Source: Tannerella sp. (GTDB taxonomy: Bacteria; Bacteroidota; Bacteroidia; Bacteroidales; Tannerellaceae). From it: a DNA stretch of 52,625 nucleotides. The translations under genes and the position numbers were made by a program. Positions 1-9,566 of this stretch are shown in pieces. Under the pieces are notes generated by a model that saw only the letters and a program-made list of their open reading frames with translations, was not told where the DNA came from and ran no database searches. How positions within the stretch are numbered: the stretch's first letter is position 1; every line of letters begins with the position of its first letter. The stretch spans positions 1-52,625 of the forward strand of contig JAITVS010000201.1 in NCBI GenBank assembly GCA_031285685.1. Reading direction: 5' to 3'.

Positions 1-102
1 TGTGGGTTTATGCCAAGCAAAGTTCTTATTTCAAATCGTCACGCACAAAAAATGCTCGCAAACTATAGATTATCAACTATTTCAAAGAACTATTTTTGTT
101 TT
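1..102. other. Window-edge sequence beyond the truncated GH2 gene; possible end of an inserted element
   Basis: The 102 bases downstream of the GH2 stop codon do not continue the GH2 reading frame and contain stops in the other minus-strand frames. On the plus strand one frame is open from base 1 to the stop at 154-156, but most of its second half overlaps the GH2 gene. A 7-bp inverted repeat, AGTTCTT at 21-27 and AAGAACT at 85-91, is visible. The sequence could be the end of an insertion sequence that cut off the GH2 gene, but no transposase is in view, so this is only an inference. Confidence 0.25.
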
Positions 103-1848
103 TTAGTAGACACTAATGATACTTTTTATGAGATAGGCTTGCGGATAGGGGAGTAAAGCATGGTTAAAATAGGAATAGTTCCATCCCTTTTTAGGCCATT
201 CGTCCGATTCTCCCCAATATTCAACAGCTCCCCAATAAGCCAGTCCGACCATTTTGTTGTAGTCCATACTGTAAAATGCTGCCCCCAGTGTACTGGTGCT
301 TGCTTCGCTCTGATAGATAATCAGGTCCGGATGTCGTTTCAGATATTCCTGATAAACATGATCTTGGTAGTTGAAACTGGCTATTTCCGTCACAAGAGAT
401 AGTTCCGGCGGATTGAAATTCGTATTGAAATCGGGATCGTGCCTTGTGACGGCATTGGCGCGGGAGGGGAACATGGCAACCGTTGTTTTGCGGGTAGGAT
501 CGTAGCGTTTTGCCAGTACGTCCAGTATTTTATAGGGAGTAACTCCCCAATCGCCGGTAGGAAAGCCGGTCAGGTCTTCCCGCATCTGCAATTCATTACC
601 CAGGCTCCATAAAATAATCGAAGGGTGATTACGGTCGCGTTTTATCCATTCGGGGATTATTTTATACCATAGTTGAGAGAAAAGTTTACTTCCCGGCCAG
701 TAAGAATCTTCGCTCCATTTATCGCATAATTCGTCTACGATCAGGATGCCGTGTTTATCCGCAAGTTCCATGAAAGATTTCGAATATGGGTTATGGGATG
801 TACGGACATGGTTATATCCGAATTTTTTCAATTGCAGGAATAACCTTTCAATGGCAAAGTCGTGAACGGCAGCGCCCAATACTCCTAAATCATGATGGTT
901 GGAAACGCCTTTCAGAAATATTTTTTCACCGTTGAGTTTTAATCCGTATTCTTTAGAATATTCAATGGTCCGGATGCCAAATGTTTCCGTTATGTTATCG
1001 ATGATTTTTCCGTCGTAAATCAGTGAAACTTCGGCCGTATAAAGATTCGGTGTTTCACATGACCATAGTTGAGGATTTGTAACGGTAGCTGCGGGCAACG
1101 GTACCTCAATCATCTGCAGCTTATTTCCTTTCGGAGCCATTCTTTTGGTTTCCGCAACCTGTTGGCCGGAAGGCGAGTATATTTTTGCGTTGATTTCCAC
1201 ATCCAGTTGTTTGTTGGTAAACCCTTCTAGTTCCACCTGTATGGCGATTTCGGCATTTTGTTTCGATATGTTGGGCGTAGTAATGAAAACACCGTGGCGT
1301 GCGATTGAAATCGTATCCTTAACGACCAGGTACACATCCCGGAATAATCCACCTCCGGTGTACCAGCGTGAATTTCCTTTTGTCGTAGCGTATACGGCGA
1401 CTATATTTTCTTTATCATAGTTGATATGACCGGAGATATCCGCCTCGTAACCCAGATAGCCATAATCCATGCTGACGATTTTTTTACCATTGAACCAAAC
1501 TTTGCCGTTCAACATAACGCCTTCAAAGTCGAGCAGTACCTTTTTACCTTTCCATGCCGGGTCGGCATGGAACGATTTACGATACCAGCCCGAACCCATC
1601 GCTTTAAAGCCACGGCCTCCTCCGGCTGATTTATCCCAGGGTTGTTCTATCTGAAAGTCATGGGGTAAATCAAGCTTGCGCCAATTACTATCGTCGTAAT
1701 TCATTGACCACGCATTGTTTAATTCTCCGGCCTGAAATTTCCAGTCGAAATTGAATAGCTTCGATATGCGAATATTCTCTTTGTTATTCTGTGCTAATAC
1801 GAATAAAGGTAAAAGTAAAAAAGAAATTAATAAGAGTTTGTATTTCAT
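103..1848 (-). CDS. Glycoside hydrolase family 2 protein (beta-galactosidase-like), C-terminally short
   Basis: A secreted or periplasmic GH2 retaining glycosidase of 581 residues. A signal peptide occupies about residues 1-20. It is followed by the GH2 sugar-binding jelly roll (about 35-180), the Ig-like sandwich (about 185-295) and the TIM barrel (about 300-575). The acid/base Glu is E419 in the LGNELQM motif and the nucleophile is likely E515 in YQSEAS. Relatives usually carry further C-terminal domains (DUF4982 and Ig-like), giving 750 residues or more. Here the protein ends a few residues after the barrel motif YPQAYLIKSI, with an unrelated tail SVY. It lies 144 bases downstream of the T9SS protease gene and has its own good promoter, so it may be transcribed separately. 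The substrate cannot be read from sequence; a beta-galactoside is the commonest for this type. The catalytic barrel looks complete, so activity is possible despite the truncation. Confidence 0.88.
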   Translation of the reverse strand: MKYKLLLISFLLLPLFVLAQNNKENIRISKLFNFDWKFQAGELNNAWSMNYDDSNWRKLDLPHDFQIEQPWDKSAGGGRGFKAMGSGWYRKSFHADPAWKGKKVLLDFEGVMLNGKVWFNGKKIVSMDYGYLGYEADISGHINYDKENIVAVYATTKGNSRWYTGGGLFRDVYLVVKDTISIARHGVFITTPNISKQNAEIAIQVELEGFTNKQLDVEINAKIYSPSGQQVAETKRMAPKGNKLQMIEVPLPAATVTNPQLWSCETPNLYTAEVSLIYDGKIIDNITETFGIRTIEYSKEYGLKLNGEKIFLKGVSNHHDLGVLGAAVHDFAIERLFLQLKKFGYNHVRTSHNPYSKSFMELADKHGILIVDELCDKWSEDSYWPGSKLFSQLWYKIIPEWIKRDRNHPSIILWSLGNELQMREDLTGFPTGDWGVTPYKILDVLAKRYDPTRKTTVAMFPSRANAVTRHDPDFNTNFNPPELSLVTEIASFNYQDHVYQEYLKRHPDLIIYQSEASTSTLGAAFYSMDYNKMVGLAYWGAVEYWGESDEWPKKGWNYSYFNHALLPYPQAYLIKSIISVY

Positions 1849-1869
1849 GATAAGTGTTTTTTATTGTTG

Positions 1870-1902
1870 CAAATATATCAATTATCCATCATGGCCTACA
1901 AT
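1870..1902 (-). promoter_or_regulatory. Bacteroidota-type promoter for the short GH2 gene
   Basis: On the minus strand the -7 box TATATTTG (1877-1870) matches TAnnTTTG exactly. A -33 ATTG lies at 1902-1899, 21 bases upstream. The start codon at 1848 is about 20 bases downstream. An imperfect dyad GTACAA...TTGTAC near 1911-1935 could be an operator. Confidence 0.55.
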
Positions 1903-1992
1903 GGTTTATCGTACAAAAAGGTGTCATATTGTACATATCAGTGAGTCAAAAATAGCTGTATCCGGCAATTAATTCAATTTCGCAATTATTAG

Positions 1993-3999
1993 CTATCTAT
2001 TTATGATTAAAGTAGAAGAATTTTTATTGTCATCATTAATGATAACATTGTACACTCCTTGAATTAAGGACGAAATAGATAGTTGAATATTTTTTTCGTA
2101 TGAATTATAAGTTTTGTTTATTACAATGTTACCCATAATATTGTAAATCTTAACAGATTTTATACAATTATCAGGGGCGCTTACTGTAGTTGATAATGCT
2201 GAAAACTCATTTGAAGTTTCAATCGTAGAAATTGTAATCATCGAACTTGCAGGATTAGGATAAATTCTATAATTATCATATGTTTCTACTGATATTGGAA
2301 TCAAAAATTCCATTATACGACTTCCATCAACTATTTCTACAATTAAATCGTCAATTCCAGTTCTATGTCCATGTATTTGTATTTTATTTCCCGACCAGGA
2401 AACACTGAAAACGCTGGGATTATTTGAAATGGCGCTTAATATTATTATTTGTTCTGTCAATCCATTTCTTATTTCAAACCTCTTATTGTTATTATTAATA
2501 AGATAGTCTATTGAAATATTAGCATTAGTTCCTTGAATAATCCTGTATGCATTTCCATCTGAGGTTTCACCATGATAACCATTACCATCTGTCCATCCTA
2601 AAATATCCGTAGAATATTCTCTTAAATATGAAAAAAGAGGAGCCAATGTGTTTGGATTAGTACCTAATGGATCTAACCATTTCTTCAAACTAGTATTGTC
2701 TGTTCCACCACCATTCCATGATTTGTCAAATTTACCATAATATGCCAAAGGGTAATTACAATCATTGTAGGCTGTACTCGCTTGTCCAATAATTCTATGA
2801 TTTTGGTTGAATAATGGTGAGCCAGAAGAACCATATTGAAGAATTCCACTATAAAATCTAACTTCATGTTCAAATGTAAAACCACTATAAATTTGATTAG
2901 ACAATGATAATTTCATAGGAGTAGCTTCTGGATGATGTATTCCTCCAGCTGATGTTGGCTGAGATGAACTTTTGTCCCACCCTAAATAAGTGCAAGGTGT
3001 ATGAGAAAGCCAATTATTTAGCTGTACAAGAATCATATCTGTTTCTGAGTAACAAGCTTTGAAATGAGCACCAGTATAAGTAGCAAAGGAATTCGTAACT
3101 CCACTTATACAATTCTCTTTATATCCAAAAGTTACAGCAAAACCTTGTAGGTTAATAATATCCCTTTGAGAAAGAGGTGCAGCTTTTGAGCAACAGTGCA
3201 AAGCTGTTAATATATAAGGAGTTCCATCGTTTAAAGTATTATTGACTAAAGCACCAGAACCGCGGCTTAACATGTCCATTCCATTATCAGGGTTATATAT
3301 CCATGATGATATAAAAACAATACCATTTGTCATGTTTATCCAATTCGAATAACAATCTACATTATTATGACAACTAAGCAGATCACTAGATGTTACAGCG
3401 ATAGGGTGATTCCTATTTTGAGAAGACTCGGCTTCATTAAAAAAATCTTCGAAAGAATAACCAATCTTGGATAATGTGAAAGTTGATGCTTCTTTTGAAT
3501 TCAATGGCTCTATTAGTTGCATAATGATCTCATCTCCAGAAATACAACTAGTTGCCATATAGCCTTCTGATAAATTTTCTTTAGATGTAATAGGCCCAAA
3601 TATAGTAGTGCCATCAGTATTTGATATATATAATTCTGCGGTTGATGATAAATTTAATTTAGAAAAATATAGAATCTGTCCAAGTGCTTCTTTCGATTTC
3701 ACCCTTATCCTCCATATTTTGTTGGTATTATATTCTTCCCATACGCCATCATTTATTGTTATATTGACATCAAATACAAAACCAAAATAGTTAGACTCAT
3801 TATTGAGGTTCTTTTTAATCATATCAAAATCGAAATTTTCGTTTAGTTTAATTGGAATACTTTTCATGTCATGAAAGTTAAGCGCATTAAATTCTGTTGA
3901 ACGAATTTTTGCCGCATTACTGTTTAATATGTTTGTTTTTACTTGTCCAAATGAGGATGTGGACATTGCAAAAAATAGAAGAATAATAAAAATTCTCAT
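1993..3999 (-). CDS. Secreted trypsin-fold serine protease with T9SS sorting domain (lysyl endopeptidase-like)
   Basis: A 668-residue secreted endopeptidase of the S1 (chymotrypsin) fold, most like bacterial lysyl endopeptidases. A signal peptide covers about residues 1-19, followed by a propeptide-like segment to about 200. The catalytic domain spans about 205-450, with His268 in TALHCC, Asp321 in ETDMILVQL and Ser392 in GSSGSPLF. Several cysteines near the active site could form disulfides. The last 85 residues begin with YRIYPNPA and form a type A T9SS C-terminal sorting domain, so the protein should cross the outer membrane through the type IX system. The gene lies 28 bases after the BACON-like lipoprotein gene on the same strand. 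Both genes are visibly more AT-rich than the flanking GH2 genes, which suggests a separate origin. Cleavage after lysine is inferred from family resemblance only. Confidence 0.87.
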   Translation of the reverse strand: MRIFIILLFFAMSTSSFGQVKTNILNSNAAKIRSTEFNALNFHDMKSIPIKLNENFDFDMIKKNLNNESNYFGFVFDVNITINDGVWEEYNTNKIWRIRVKSKEALGQILYFSKLNLSSTAELYISNTDGTTIFGPITSKENLSEGYMATSCISGDEIIMQLIEPLNSKEASTFTLSKIGYSFEDFFNEAESSQNRNHPIAVTSSDLLSCHNNVDCYSNWINMTNGIVFISSWIYNPDNGMDMLSRGSGALVNNTLNDGTPYILTALHCCSKAAPLSQRDIINLQGFAVTFGYKENCISGVTNSFATYTGAHFKACYSETDMILVQLNNWLSHTPCTYLGWDKSSSQPTSAGGIHHPEATPMKLSLSNQIYSGFTFEHEVRFYSGILQYGSSGSPLFNQNHRIIGQASTAYNDCNYPLAYYGKFDKSWNGGGTDNTSLKKWLDPLGTNPNTLAPLFSYLREYSTDILGWTDGNGYHGETSDGNAYRIIQGTNANISIDYLINNNNKRFEIRNGLTEQIIILSAISNNPSVFSVSWSGNKIQIHGHRTGIDDLIVEIVDGSRIMEFLIPISVETYDNYRIYPNPASSMITISTIETSNEFSALSTTVSAPDNCIKSVKIYNIMGNIVINKTYNSYEKNIQLSISSLIQGVYNVIINDDNKNSSTLIINR

Positions 4000-4027
4000 A
4001 AGTCAAAAGTTTAATGTGTATAAAAAA

Positions 4028-4780
4028 TTATTTAATACGGATATATGTGTATTTGCTTTCTCCTTGTATAACTCCGTATTTTATCGATATTTCAAATTTG
4101 TCATCCTGGAATTTGTAAGAGTAGATACGTCTTCTTAAAAAATAATAACTTACATCATTTTCATCTTCAAATGTGAAATTTCCAAAAAAGTCTTCTTTAA
4201 AAAAATAATCAGCGGTTATTTTATATTCTGCAATGTCTTCATAATTAGTCTCTAAATCGGGATGACCGTGATATATTCTTATCATACCATTCTCTAAAAA
4301 TTGTAAAGGGGTTCCTGTAGCCCAGCCTTCCGGGGTTAGAGCATAGGGCGCCCATAGATGTTCGGTCAGATTCCTTTTTGCCGATGTACTTTCTTCATTA
4401 AATTCAGGATAAGAATTTTGAGTAAATTTTAAAGAATCATCTTTAAATTGTGAGTCCGATTTAATTTGTATTATCAGACTCCGTTCTTCTCCTGTCATGT
4501 TTTCTTTATAAGAAACTTCTAATGTTGAGCCTGTTTTTTTTATTTCATACCAATTATCAGAAGATTGTTTCTGAATTTCATCTCCTATGATCTCTGAAAT
4601 TGATGAAACATGCCATGAGGATGAATTTGTACAGATAAAAATAACCATACCTGAGTAAGGGAGCGCAGAATGTTCATTTTCATTGAATGATAATTTATCA
4701 TTTTCATTGATGACATTATCTTTACTGTTGCATCCTGAAATAAGGAGCAATGTGAATAAGAAAATAAGATTTTTTTTCAT
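4028..4780 (-). CDS. BACON-like surface lipoprotein of unknown function
   Basis: A 250-residue lipoprotein with the lipobox LISGC (Cys at about 17). Residues about 35-125 show the pattern of a BACON-type beta-sandwich: alternating strands, a conserved SSSW segment, WYEIKKTGSTL and a closing LKFTQN. BACON domains are common in Bacteroidota surface proteins. The C-terminal half (about 130-250) is rich in aromatic residues and predicted beta structure and is not recognised. The gene sits 76 bases after the large GH2 gene and 28 bases before the T9SS protease, with which it shares low GC content. It may anchor or present the protease, or be an accessory binding protein; neither is shown by the sequence. 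Confidence 0.7.
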   Translation of the reverse strand: MKKNLIFLFTLLLISGCNSKDNVINENDKLSFNENEHSALPYSGMVIFICTNSSSWHVSSISEIIGDEIQKQSSDNWYEIKKTGSTLEVSYKENMTGEERSLIIQIKSDSQFKDDSLKFTQNSYPEFNEESTSAKRNLTEHLWAPYALTPEGWATGTPLQFLENGMIRIYHGHPDLETNYEDIAEYKITADYFFKEDFFGNFTFEDENDVSYYFLRRRIYSYKFQDDKFEISIKYGVIQGESKYTYIRIK

Positions 4781-4856
4781 AAGCTTTTATTCTATAGTGT
4801 AATATAATGTTGCTAATTTAATAAAAGATTTCAAAAAAAGACTATACCCGGCAATG

Positions 4857-7832
4857 TTACCTGTTCAACGTTTCTAAAAAGTCGATCTCGACGATTCTTA
4901 ACTCGTTATTTGTTTTATCGCCGCCTTCTGACTTGAAAAGGTCGAGTTCGCCGGCAGTGGGAGCAACTACTTCTACTATCTGTCCGAATGCATCGGAATC
5001 AAATGTTGCGCCTTTGAGCCGGATTGTTATTTCGTTCGTTCTGGTAGGTTTCACCGGCAGATGAACGTAGCCGAGACTCATATCCGTTTCCCCGTTCCAG
5101 ATCAGTTCTTTTCCGGCAAAAATTTCGAGCGGATACGAACGGCGGCGCCAGCCGGTCAGTTTAATACAGATATCATCAATCTCGGCATATCTTTCCAGTT
5201 GGTAGGTGATCCATGCGGTATTTAAACGCCCGTCGTTTTTCCATTCGCTCAGTTCGTTGTCGTCATAGCTGTAAGCGGCTTCTCCGGCATTTGTTCCTGC
5301 TGTTGCGGATTTGATTCTTACATTTATTTTCGAATCTTTATAGGAAGGCGTCAACGGAGTCTCGCCACGATCGAGCCTGCCGGGGAGTTTTTCGCCCGGA
5401 AAGAAGGTGCTGAGTCCGTCTTTTACATTGACCGGAACCGATGTAAATGATATTTCTTCCGCTCCCAGGCTGTCAGCTTCTGCCCTTAATGTGATTTTTC
5501 CGGCTTCGGTATTGGAGCGGATTAAAACTCTTGTGATGCCGCATTCGACAGGTAATTCTTTGGCCAGTACATAATTGTCGGGTCTTTGTGCGATACCGCC
5601 TCTCCACTCGGCAGCCCCCTGCAGGTCGAATTTTATCCTGTTGTTGGCAAGCGGACAGCGGTTCCCGTTTTCATCTACAACTTCTACCTGTATCATTGCC
5701 AAATCGGCTCCGTCGGCATGTAATCCGTCCGGACTATGCATCAGTGTTAATTTCAGACGTTTGGGGTCACCAACGGTTTTTATCGAATAGCGGCTCAATT
5801 CCTTGTTGTTTTCGTCGTAGCTGACGGCTTCAATAACACCTTTTTCCCATTGTACCGAATCGAATGTGAACAGGAAACGGTAATCCTGTTTGCCGAAGCC
5901 TTTGGATTTTCCGTTGATCAATAATTCGGTTTTTGCTCCGGAAGAAACCACATAGACCGGTTTCACGACATCCGGGGTATAATTCCAGTGTCCGATAATG
6001 TGTGTATGATGGTTTTCGGTGTCCACCCAACCGTCCCACATCGCTTTATGTGTAAAGTAACCGTCTTTAGGTATCCGTAGCGGGTCGACGACCCCGCTTC
6101 TGCGATAATTTTCCTCGCCCCGGTAGTGGGTCTGGCTATCGGAAAAAATAATTTTGGCACCACCGGAACTGACCCTGTTTCCTGTTCCCGGACGTTCCCG
6201 CCAGTAATCATACCATCTGCGTATAAGCTCAACGGCCAGCATATCCTGATTGTGATTGTATGCGCTTGCATCCTGATTCCGGTATAAAGGTCCCGCCCCT
6301 TCCTTGTGAAAAGGATAGCTGTATTCGTCCCAATATTTACGCAGGCCTTCGTCCCGGCAATATTCCGTAGCAAACATCGGGTGATGTTCGCTTTTGTTGA
6401 TGTAAAGCATTTCCCCGCCCCATTCGGCTTCGCGGATATCAAGCATTTCCCGGGAACCCATCGCCCGTCCTCCGTTCGGGTCGTATTGATTCCGTATGGC
6501 TACCATCTCCAGCATATGTTCGCGACTGATCGACTCGTTACCCGATTCGTAAAACAGGATGCTCGGATTATTTTTGAGATAAATGATAGCATCCCGCATC
6601 AGTTCTTTCCGTTGTTCCCAGCGGCGTCCCTCGACGTCTTTTTCCGCATCTCCGGCCGGCATGACTTGGATAACACCGACCCTGTCGCAGGATTCCACAT
6701 CCTGTTTCCAGGGAGTCACATGCATCCAACGATAAAAGTTGGCGTTATGGTCGATCAGCAATCCGTTGGAATAATCGCTCATCCAGGGGGGAACAGATAA
6801 ACCGACACCCGGCCATTCATTACTTGTGCGCTGTGCATAACCTTTCATCTGCAGCACACGGTCGTTCAACCAGATTTTGCCTTCGGCAAAACGCGTTTTA
6901 CGAAAACCGGTTCGGGTCACTACTTCGTCTACCGGCTTGTTATTTACAATTAGTTTTGTTTTTACGTCATAAAGATATCCGTATCCCCAACTCCAGAAAT
7001 GCAGGTTTTCAAGTTCAGCAGAAGCCTTTACTATAACTGTTTCGTTCGGTTTTACGGAAACCGTTTCACCTTTGAATAAACCTGCCGGTTTTCCGTCACG
7101 GTCGAATAATTCCACTTCATAGCTGACATGGAGGGTTTTGTTATGCTCATTACGCACTTCTGATTCGGCATTAATAACGGCTTGACGGCTTTTGACGCGT
7201 ATATCCGAAGCATAAATATAAACGCCTATTGTCTGCAAATTGCTGTACAACGGTAGCGTCTGATACAATTTATCGGTGATATGTAGCCATACGTTTTTAG
7301 GGATACCGCCATAGTTGGAATTGAAATTGTTGTTGTTCCACTGAAATTCGGTATCTGTAGCCCGTTCTTTGTATTTCCAGTTATTGTCTATTCTGATGGC
7401 GATTACGTTTTCTCCGCTGAAATTAATATAAGGTGTCAGGTCGAATCCGATAGCCATTACCCCGTTTTCGTGCAGTCCGATATGTTTGCCGTTCAGGTAA
7501 AAGTCGGCACCCTGTCGTACACCTTCAAACTCAATGAAGACTTTTTTTCCTTTTGCCGTTTTGGGTAATTTAAAATGTTTCCGGTACCAGGAAATCGTAT
7601 CCGTCATATCTTTAATATCCACCTTGAATGCTTCATCTTCATTAAAAGCGCGCGGCAAAGTGATTTTTTTCCAATGATCATCTGAAAATTTTGTTGTTTC
7701 CGCTCCCCGAATGTCTCCTATATGTAGTAACCATTGGGGGTTGAAGTTATACTTTTCTCTGTTATTTGCACTCAAAGCGGATGAAAATAAAAATAATAAG
7801 AGGAGGACTTGTAAAAAGTTTTGCTTTCTCAT
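4857..7832 (-). CDS. Glycoside hydrolase family 2 (beta-galactosidase-like), multidomain
   Basis: A 991-residue exported GH2 enzyme with a signal peptide ending near ALSA (about residue 22). In order it has the GH2 jelly roll (about 35-185), the Ig-like domain (about 195-315), the TIM barrel (about 320-615), a DUF4982-like domain (about 620-690), an Ig-like C-terminal sandwich (about 695-790) and a discoidin-like beta domain (about 830-950). The acid/base is likely E433 in SGNESIS and the nucleophile E490 in ATEYC. The long C-terminal architecture is the form expected of this group, unlike the short GH2 at 103-1848. It lies 216 bases after the SusD-like gene, with a weak hairpin between, and probably degrades the glycan imported by that SusC/SusD pair. 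Galactosidase is the most likely activity, but GH2 also includes glucuronidases and mannosidases. Confidence 0.9.
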   Translation of the reverse strand: MRKQNFLQVLLLLFLFSSALSANNREKYNFNPQWLLHIGDIRGAETTKFSDDHWKKITLPRAFNEDEAFKVDIKDMTDTISWYRKHFKLPKTAKGKKVFIEFEGVRQGADFYLNGKHIGLHENGVMAIGFDLTPYINFSGENVIAIRIDNNWKYKERATDTEFQWNNNNFNSNYGGIPKNVWLHITDKLYQTLPLYSNLQTIGVYIYASDIRVKSRQAVINAESEVRNEHNKTLHVSYEVELFDRDGKPAGLFKGETVSVKPNETVIVKASAELENLHFWSWGYGYLYDVKTKLIVNNKPVDEVVTRTGFRKTRFAEGKIWLNDRVLQMKGYAQRTSNEWPGVGLSVPPWMSDYSNGLLIDHNANFYRWMHVTPWKQDVESCDRVGVIQVMPAGDAEKDVEGRRWEQRKELMRDAIIYLKNNPSILFYESGNESISREHMLEMVAIRNQYDPNGGRAMGSREMLDIREAEWGGEMLYINKSEHHPMFATEYCRDEGLRKYWDEYSYPFHKEGAGPLYRNQDASAYNHNQDMLAVELIRRWYDYWRERPGTGNRVSSGGAKIIFSDSQTHYRGEENYRRSGVVDPLRIPKDGYFTHKAMWDGWVDTENHHTHIIGHWNYTPDVVKPVYVVSSGAKTELLINGKSKGFGKQDYRFLFTFDSVQWEKGVIEAVSYDENNKELSRYSIKTVGDPKRLKLTLMHSPDGLHADGADLAMIQVEVVDENGNRCPLANNRIKFDLQGAAEWRGGIAQRPDNYVLAKELPVECGITRVLIRSNTEAGKITLRAEADSLGAEEISFTSVPVNVKDGLSTFFPGEKLPGRLDRGETPLTPSYKDSKINVRIKSATAGTNAGEAAYSYDDNELSEWKNDGRLNTAWITYQLERYAEIDDICIKLTGWRRRSYPLEIFAGKELIWNGETDMSLGYVHLPVKPTRTNEITIRLKGATFDSDAFGQIVEVVAPTAGELDLFKSEGGDKTNNELRIVEIDFLETLNR

Positions 7833-7891
7833 AGGATGTAATTTTTGCCTTATTTAAATTGTATTGTTTCGAATGTAAAGAAAATAAATTT

Positions 7892-7916
7892 AAAAAAATC
7901 CGGAAATGTATTTCCG
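7892..7916 (-). terminator. Weak hairpin and T-run after the SusD-like gene
   Basis: The inverted repeat CGGAAAT/ATTTCCG (7901-7907 and 7910-7916) is followed on the minus strand by a T-run. It could be a partial terminator or an mRNA processing hairpin that lowers expression of the GH2 gene relative to SusC/SusD. The same stretch has a 60-codon plus-strand frame with no recognisable product. Confidence 0.35.
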
Positions 7917-8048
7917 TTCAAATTGATGGATTATTGTTTATTCCAATCGTTTTACGGATCTACTTCCCGGATTTTAAAGATACCCGATTAGAATTTTATG
8001 TATTTATGGAAAACATTTTTTGTCACACCGGTATCTTTTAATTGCTAT

Positions 8049-9566
8049 TTAATAACCATAATTTTGATAAGCCTTTTTGCCCGTTTCATCCAGCGGCTTT
8101 CCGTTTTCGTCGGTCAACAGATCGATGAGACTTTGTTTGAATGGTTTTAAGGTATGCATCGGTTTGAAGAATCCTTTGCCGTCACCCATCTGGCCGTTTC
8201 CGCTAATCAGATTATCGGCCGCATCCCATAATCCTTTTTGTGAAGAAGCCATTTGGTTATGGTAAATCATGCGGTCGGCTTGCCAGCCGGAGTGGTGCAG
8301 GTTTTCGTAGTAAATCATTTCATTGTTCAGTTCGCGCGCCAATTCGTTCAATATGAAATTCACAAACAGATCTTCTGTGCTTGTGGCCGTGGCCGGATAG
8401 TTTTCTTGTGTTGAGTTCTCTGAGCTTCCGTCCCAGTATGTGGCATCAATCGTCATTTCGTTTGTCATATCCTTTTCGACCGTATACGGCCACTGTTGTT
8501 CCGCCTCAGTCAGATTTTCGTGCCCGGGTTGCAGTCGCGCGAGGACTTCCGCCCGTGTTTCACCGCTTTTGAACGCGGCACGCGCGCGCACTGTATTGAT
8601 GTCCTGTACGGCAGAACCGAAATCACCTTTTCGTCCGTAGGCCTCGGCGCGCAGCAGGTAGGTTTCTCCCAGGCGGAATACCGGAATGTCGCGTGTTCCG
8701 CCCGAACCGTTATAAGAGGCGCGGTTCGGATCGTCGTATTTCAGGGAACCGGGACTTGAAGTGGCCCCTGTTTTATCTAATCCTACGTAGCTTTTGTTAT
8801 TGTATGAATAGGTGTTGTTCGCTGTCTGGACCGGGGCGCGGTAATAATAATTGTTGCCGTCTTTCAACCACCGGGCTAAAACAACGAACGGCTGACCTAA
8901 GGCTTCGTTGATATCAAGTGCGGTTTCTTTGGTGTTTTCCACATAACCGAATGCGATGTCGCCTTTTCCCATTTTGTGTTCCCCTTCGACTGCCTGACGT
9001 CCTCCCCAGGATTCCCGGGTATAGGTAGGCAGGACATATTCGTTGAAATAATCGGCCATATTCTGTGTCCATCTGACGGTAGCATTGCTGCTGTTGTTGT
9101 AGGCGTAATAGTCACCATTGGGAGAAGGACTGGTAGTGGACGATCCTCCGCGCAACGCAGTTTTGAACTCAAGGTGGAATGATTTCTGATAGCGTGAGTC
9201 AGCTTGTTTGTTTATATACAAATCATAACCGAAATCGTTGGTAAGCCCGACAATCGATACTTTGGTCGGCCCTTCCCAGTAGTAATCGGGAATACCCCAT
9301 GCGGCATTTGTGTATCCTGCGCCGATATATACGAGTATGCGATTACCGTAGCGTCCGTTTTCCGTAGTTGCATAAAGGCATGGTTGTATGATTTCGCGGC
9401 TGTTTTCGTTCGAATAATCATCCAGCGGATGACTGAACAGTTTGGAATAATCGTTTTCCAGCTGATAATAGCCGTTATTAATGACCTGAGTCGCAAAATA
9501 AATACAGGAATCCAGATCAGTGGCTGTGTTGCCTTTATTACAGCATACCCAGGTATGATTTTTCAT
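8049..9566 (-). pseudogene. SusD/RagB-like lipoprotein, C-terminal part after a frameshift
   Basis: This frame carries the C-terminal two thirds of a SusD-family glycan-binding lipoprotein. The family signature is seen in the run PVFRLGETYLLRAEAYGRKG and in the closing helices with NFILNELARELNNEM. The listed start (ATG at 9566) is not a true start: the first dozen residues are read out of frame, and homology resumes with KGNTATDLDS at about base 9536. Joined to the N-terminal part (9538-10344) by removing one base near 9538-9541, the two make a single protein of about 764 residues, which is long for the family. Unless this frame is restarted efficiently, the SusC partner at 10367-13951 has no intact SusD here. 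A sequencing or assembly error is a realistic alternative. Confidence 0.8.

Noticed and set aside
6306-6800. 164-codon plus-strand frame opposite the large GH2 gene
   Set aside because: It lies wholly antisense to a well-supported GH2 barrel, and its product has no signal, domain or composition of a real protein.
7859-8041. 60-codon plus-strand frame in the SusD-GH2 gap
   Set aside because: No ribosome site or promoter, a low-complexity AT-rich product, and it runs through the weak terminator hairpin.
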